Origin: AP-15 sp963772965
GTDB taxonomy: Bacteria; Pseudomonadota; Alphaproteobacteria; ATCC43930; CGMCC-115725
Direction of reading: 5' to 3'
Assembly: GCA_963772965.1 (NCBI GenBank)
Contig: CAVYZU010000001.1
Location: forward strand, 372,001 to 436,000
Length of the DNA: 64,000 bases
Shown here: one piece after another, positions 62,047-64,000 of the stretch
Numbering within the stretch: the stretch's first letter is position 1
Layout: every line of letters begins with the position of its first letter
Program-made: the position numbers and the translations under genes
The notes under the pieces: generated by a model
What the model saw: the letters and a program-made list of their open reading frames with translations, nothing else
What the model was told of the DNA's origin: nothing
Database searches by the model: none

Positions 62047-62904
62047 ATGAGCGACCCGATCCGATTGACGATAAGGGCAAAGAACGCGGAAACCGACGCG
62101 CCCACGGTAGAGGACCTGCTTGCCCAGATCGGCGATTGGAATTCGATCCTGCGCGGGGTGGAGCAAGCCGTAGCCGAAGACGGCGCAAGCGAAATCGAAT
62201 GGCGGGTCACCGGGGCTAGCAAGAATAGTCCGCTGTCGTTTGAGTTGACCCCTTTTCCTCGCCGGCACGGAATGAACATCGAGCGCCGCACGAAGCAGGT
62301 GAAGGAAGGGATATCCACCGGTCTTTCGGTGCTGCGTGTCAAGCCGGAACGGCCAAGCTATTTTACAGAAACTGTGTTGGAAAAAGCAGAAAGACTCTTC
62401 GAGCGCGTTACTAACGGATTGAGTTTGACAAAAATTGAATTCGGGGACGATCTCCCGACCGTCGAGATTACACCACAAGAAGCGAAAGTCGCGGCGAGGA
62501 ATATAATCGCGGTTCGCAAACCTAAAGAAAAGCCTTATCGGGAGATCGGATCAGTCGAAGGAACTCTGCAAGGGGTAGAACGTGACGGTTATGGTCGCCC
62601 ACTTCTTTTTGTAAAGCTCAGGGTATCTGGCGAAACGATCAAATGTATTGCTAAAGATAATGCGCGGAGCGAGGTCGAGCATCACGAGATCGCCGATATC
62701 TGGAAAAACAGGCGCGTCAGGGTTTTTGGCATAATCTACTACAAAGCGCTTGGACAGATTGCGCAGGTCGAATCCGATGCGGTGCAGTTCTTACGGCCGA
62801 GCGAGGAATTGCCGCGTGCGAGCGAAATCGTTAATGAAAATTTCACAGGCGGCCTGAAGTCGGAGGAATATCTGGAGAGGCTGCGAAATGGCAACTTCTC
62901 CTAG
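62047..62904 (+). CDS. Hypothetical protein paired with a PIN-domain gene
   Basis: A 285-residue protein from ATG 62047 (MSDPIRLTIRAKNAETDAPT) that I do not recognise. The N-terminal two-thirds are alpha/beta with WNSILRGVEQAVAEDG and SKNSPLSFELTPFPRRHG; the C-terminal third (EGTLQGVERDGYGRPLLFVK through KNRRVRVFGIIYYKALG) looks like a small beta-barrel, perhaps OB-like. Lower GC than the genes to the left. It overlaps the PIN gene by 17 bases, the layout of an antitoxin-toxin pair, though it is far larger than a usual VapB. Confidence 0.7.
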   Translation: MSDPIRLTIRAKNAETDAPTVEDLLAQIGDWNSILRGVEQAVAEDGASEIEWRVTGASKNSPLSFELTPFPRRHGMNIERRTKQVKEGISTGLSVLRVKPERPSYFTETVLEKAERLFERVTNGLSLTKIEFGDDLPTVEITPQEAKVAARNIIAVRKPKEKPYREIGSVEGTLQGVERDGYGRPLLFVKLRVSGETIKCIAKDNARSEVEHHEIADIWKNRRVRVFGIIYYKALGQIAQVESDAVQFLRPSEELPRASEIVNENFTGGLKSEEYLERLRNGNFS

Positions 62905-63421
62905 CCGAGTCGCTTGGGATTCGTGCACGTGGATAGCGCACATCCAGCGCGAGAGGATCCTCGGACCGGACGGGAAAACGGTGATCGAAGACCGCGGCAC
63001 GATGTGCCGACCCGTGCTCGATGCCGCAGAGAGAGGTGTAGTCGAGATCGTTGTATCGGCAATCGCTTTGGTCGAAGTTATCGCTCGTAATCGCACAAGC
63101 GGTATCGATGACCAGAAAGTCCGCGATTTTTTCGATAACGATTACATCTTATTAGTTAACATCGATAAGCATCTCGGAGATTTTGCACGACGATTGATGT
63201 TAGCCGGCCATCCAGGACTTAAACCTCCTGATGCCATTCATCTTGCGACCGCGTGCATTGCGAACGTTGACCAATTCCATACCTTCGATGATCGCTTGCT
63301 GGCGCTCGACGGCTCGGTCGACAGATTGGACGGAACACGATTGGTTATCAAGAAGCCAGCCGTGCCAGCCCCGCCGGCGCCGCTGCTCGACGAAATTGAA
63401 CGAGGCCGAGGAACACGGTGA
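62888..63421 (+). CDS. PIN-domain protein (VapC-like nuclease)
   Basis: A 177-residue protein with a complete PIN core: Asp11 (AWDSCTWIAHI), Glu63 (IALVEVIAR), Asp115 (PPDAIHLATA) and Asp134-135 (TFDDRLL), the acidic quartet that binds Mg2+ for RNA cleavage. GGAGAG precedes the ATG within the upstream gene. It ends in a Pro-rich 30-residue tail (KKPAVPAPPAPLLDE) not seen in short VapC toxins. The acidic site is intact, so it is probably active. Confidence 0.85.
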   Translation: MATSPSRVAWDSCTWIAHIQRERILGPDGKTVIEDRGTMCRPVLDAAERGVVEIVVSAIALVEVIARNRTSGIDDQKVRDFFDNDYILLVNIDKHLGDFARRLMLAGHPGLKPPDAIHLATACIANVDQFHTFDDRLLALDGSVDRLDGTRLVIKKPAVPAPPAPLLDEIERGRGTR

Positions 63422-63613
63422 CCGACACGTCCGCGAATTCACCACGCCACCCACGGTGATGACGCCTAGACGCGCCTGCTCCGGGTCACCAGCGAATTCT
63501 CTGCCGCCCAGTCGCGCTGCCCGACCAAGCCATCGCTCACGCGGTGGCCGCATGCGGCGCTGCGCCCTTTTCAAGGGTAGCTTAATGGTTACGCAAGGAT
63601 GTCGCGCTATGGC

Positions 63614-64000
63614 ATGCAAATGCCACCTAGCTCACCGATCTCGCGCGAAGCCAGCGATACGATCACCGTCGACGAACGCATTCTTGATCTCGATGAGCAA
63701 AAGACGCTTGATCGGATCCGCCGTTACATCGCTGAGGCGCCCGAGAATAGCCGCGTAATGACGATAACACCCGCAATTTGCTTAGAGTTGTTGAAATACA
63801 ATGAGCAAAACAGGCCCGAAAAACCTAAGAAGATAGCAGAGTACGCGAATTACATGATGGCCGGCGAGTGGATGCTGACCGGTGACACGATAAAGTTCTC
63901 AAACGCAAAGCTGCTCCGTGATGGGCAAAACAGACTGAAGGCGTGCCAACGTGCTGGTGTGCCGTTTCGGACGCATGTTGTTTTTGGGATAGAAGACGGA
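63614..64000 (+). CDS. ParB-like phage/plasmid-type protein, truncated by window end
   Basis: At least 129 residues from ATG 63614, running off the right edge. The pattern NRPEKPKKIAEYANYMMAGE then WMLTGDTIKFSNAKLLRDGQ and NRLKACQRAGVPFRTHVVFG is like ParB-related proteins of phages and plasmids (DGQxRL motif, 'leave a margin, replace' architecture). No obvious ribosome-binding site is visible, so an alternative start is possible. With the PIN pair it suggests an accessory island entering from the right. Confidence 0.65.
   Translation, partial: MQMPPSSPISREASDTITVDERILDLDEQKTLDRIRRYIAEAPENSRVMTITPAICLELLKYNEQNRPEKPKKIAEYANYMMAGEWMLTGDTIKFSNAKLLRDGQNRLKACQRAGVPFRTHVVFGIEDG

Overview
The window is high-GC chromosomal DNA of an alphaproteobacterium. 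The gene order ffh-rpsP-rimM-trmD-rplS-leuC-leuD-leuB, the clpS-clpA and tsaD-gpsA pairs, and palindromic repeats of the kind common in Bradyrhizobium and Rhodospirillales relatives all fit. The order or genus cannot be fixed from the sequence alone. No rRNA, tRNA or CRISPR array was seen.

Layout. 0.8-2.1 kb: a complete IS256-family insertion sequence with a perfect 9-bp target duplication, just upstream of ffh. 2.3-9.9 kb: SRP and ribosome-maturation genes running into leuCDB, with two small accessory genes between leuC and leuD. 9.9-14.6 kb: catabolic genes (aldo/keto reductase, a 6-oxocamphor-hydrolase-like crotonase, a Tat-exported acetamidase/formamidase behind a sigma-54-type promoter, a class III CoA-transferase). 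14.7-31.6 kb: a large glycoconjugate cluster. One inositol-1-phosphate synthase faces about 15 minus-strand genes, most overlapping by 1-50 bases: glycosyltransferases (four of them CgeB-like), two methyltransferases, a PIG-L deacetylase, a FemAB/CelD-like acyltransferase, a sugar nucleotidyltransferase, a B12-binding radical SAM enzyme, a sugar epimerase, and a glycosidase-like protein whose TIM-barrel halves appear to be in circularly permuted order. 31.7-43.3 kb: topoisomerase IB, clpSA, gpsA, tsaD, spoVR-yeaH-prkA. 43.8-48.2 kb: an OpgC-like acyltransferase with two SGNH hydrolases, and a two-subunit CoA-transferase. 48.6-50.9 kb: a TPP riboswitch followed by thiO-thiS-thiG. 51.2-57.5 kb: a second polysaccharide locus (epimerase, two GT4 enzymes, asparagine synthase). 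57.6-61.8 kb: Ddn-like protein, TPP enzyme with CoxG-like protein, GFA protein, with palindromic repeats between and inside genes. 62.0-64.0 kb: a lower-GC accessory segment with an unknown protein, a PIN-domain protein and a ParB-like protein cut by the window end.

The most interesting system is the 15.8-31.6 kb cluster. Its gene content implies an inositol- or amino-sugar-containing glycan or small glycoconjugate that is deacetylated, acylated, methylated and modified by a cobalamin radical SAM enzyme. Its product is not predictable from sequence.

A caution on quality: single-base indels break leuC, tsaD, prkA (three times), a CgeB-like glycosyltransferase and a UDP-sugar epimerase, and one SGNH hydrolase has an in-frame TAG. 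Because tsaD is normally essential, many of these are probably consensus errors rather than real pseudogenes.
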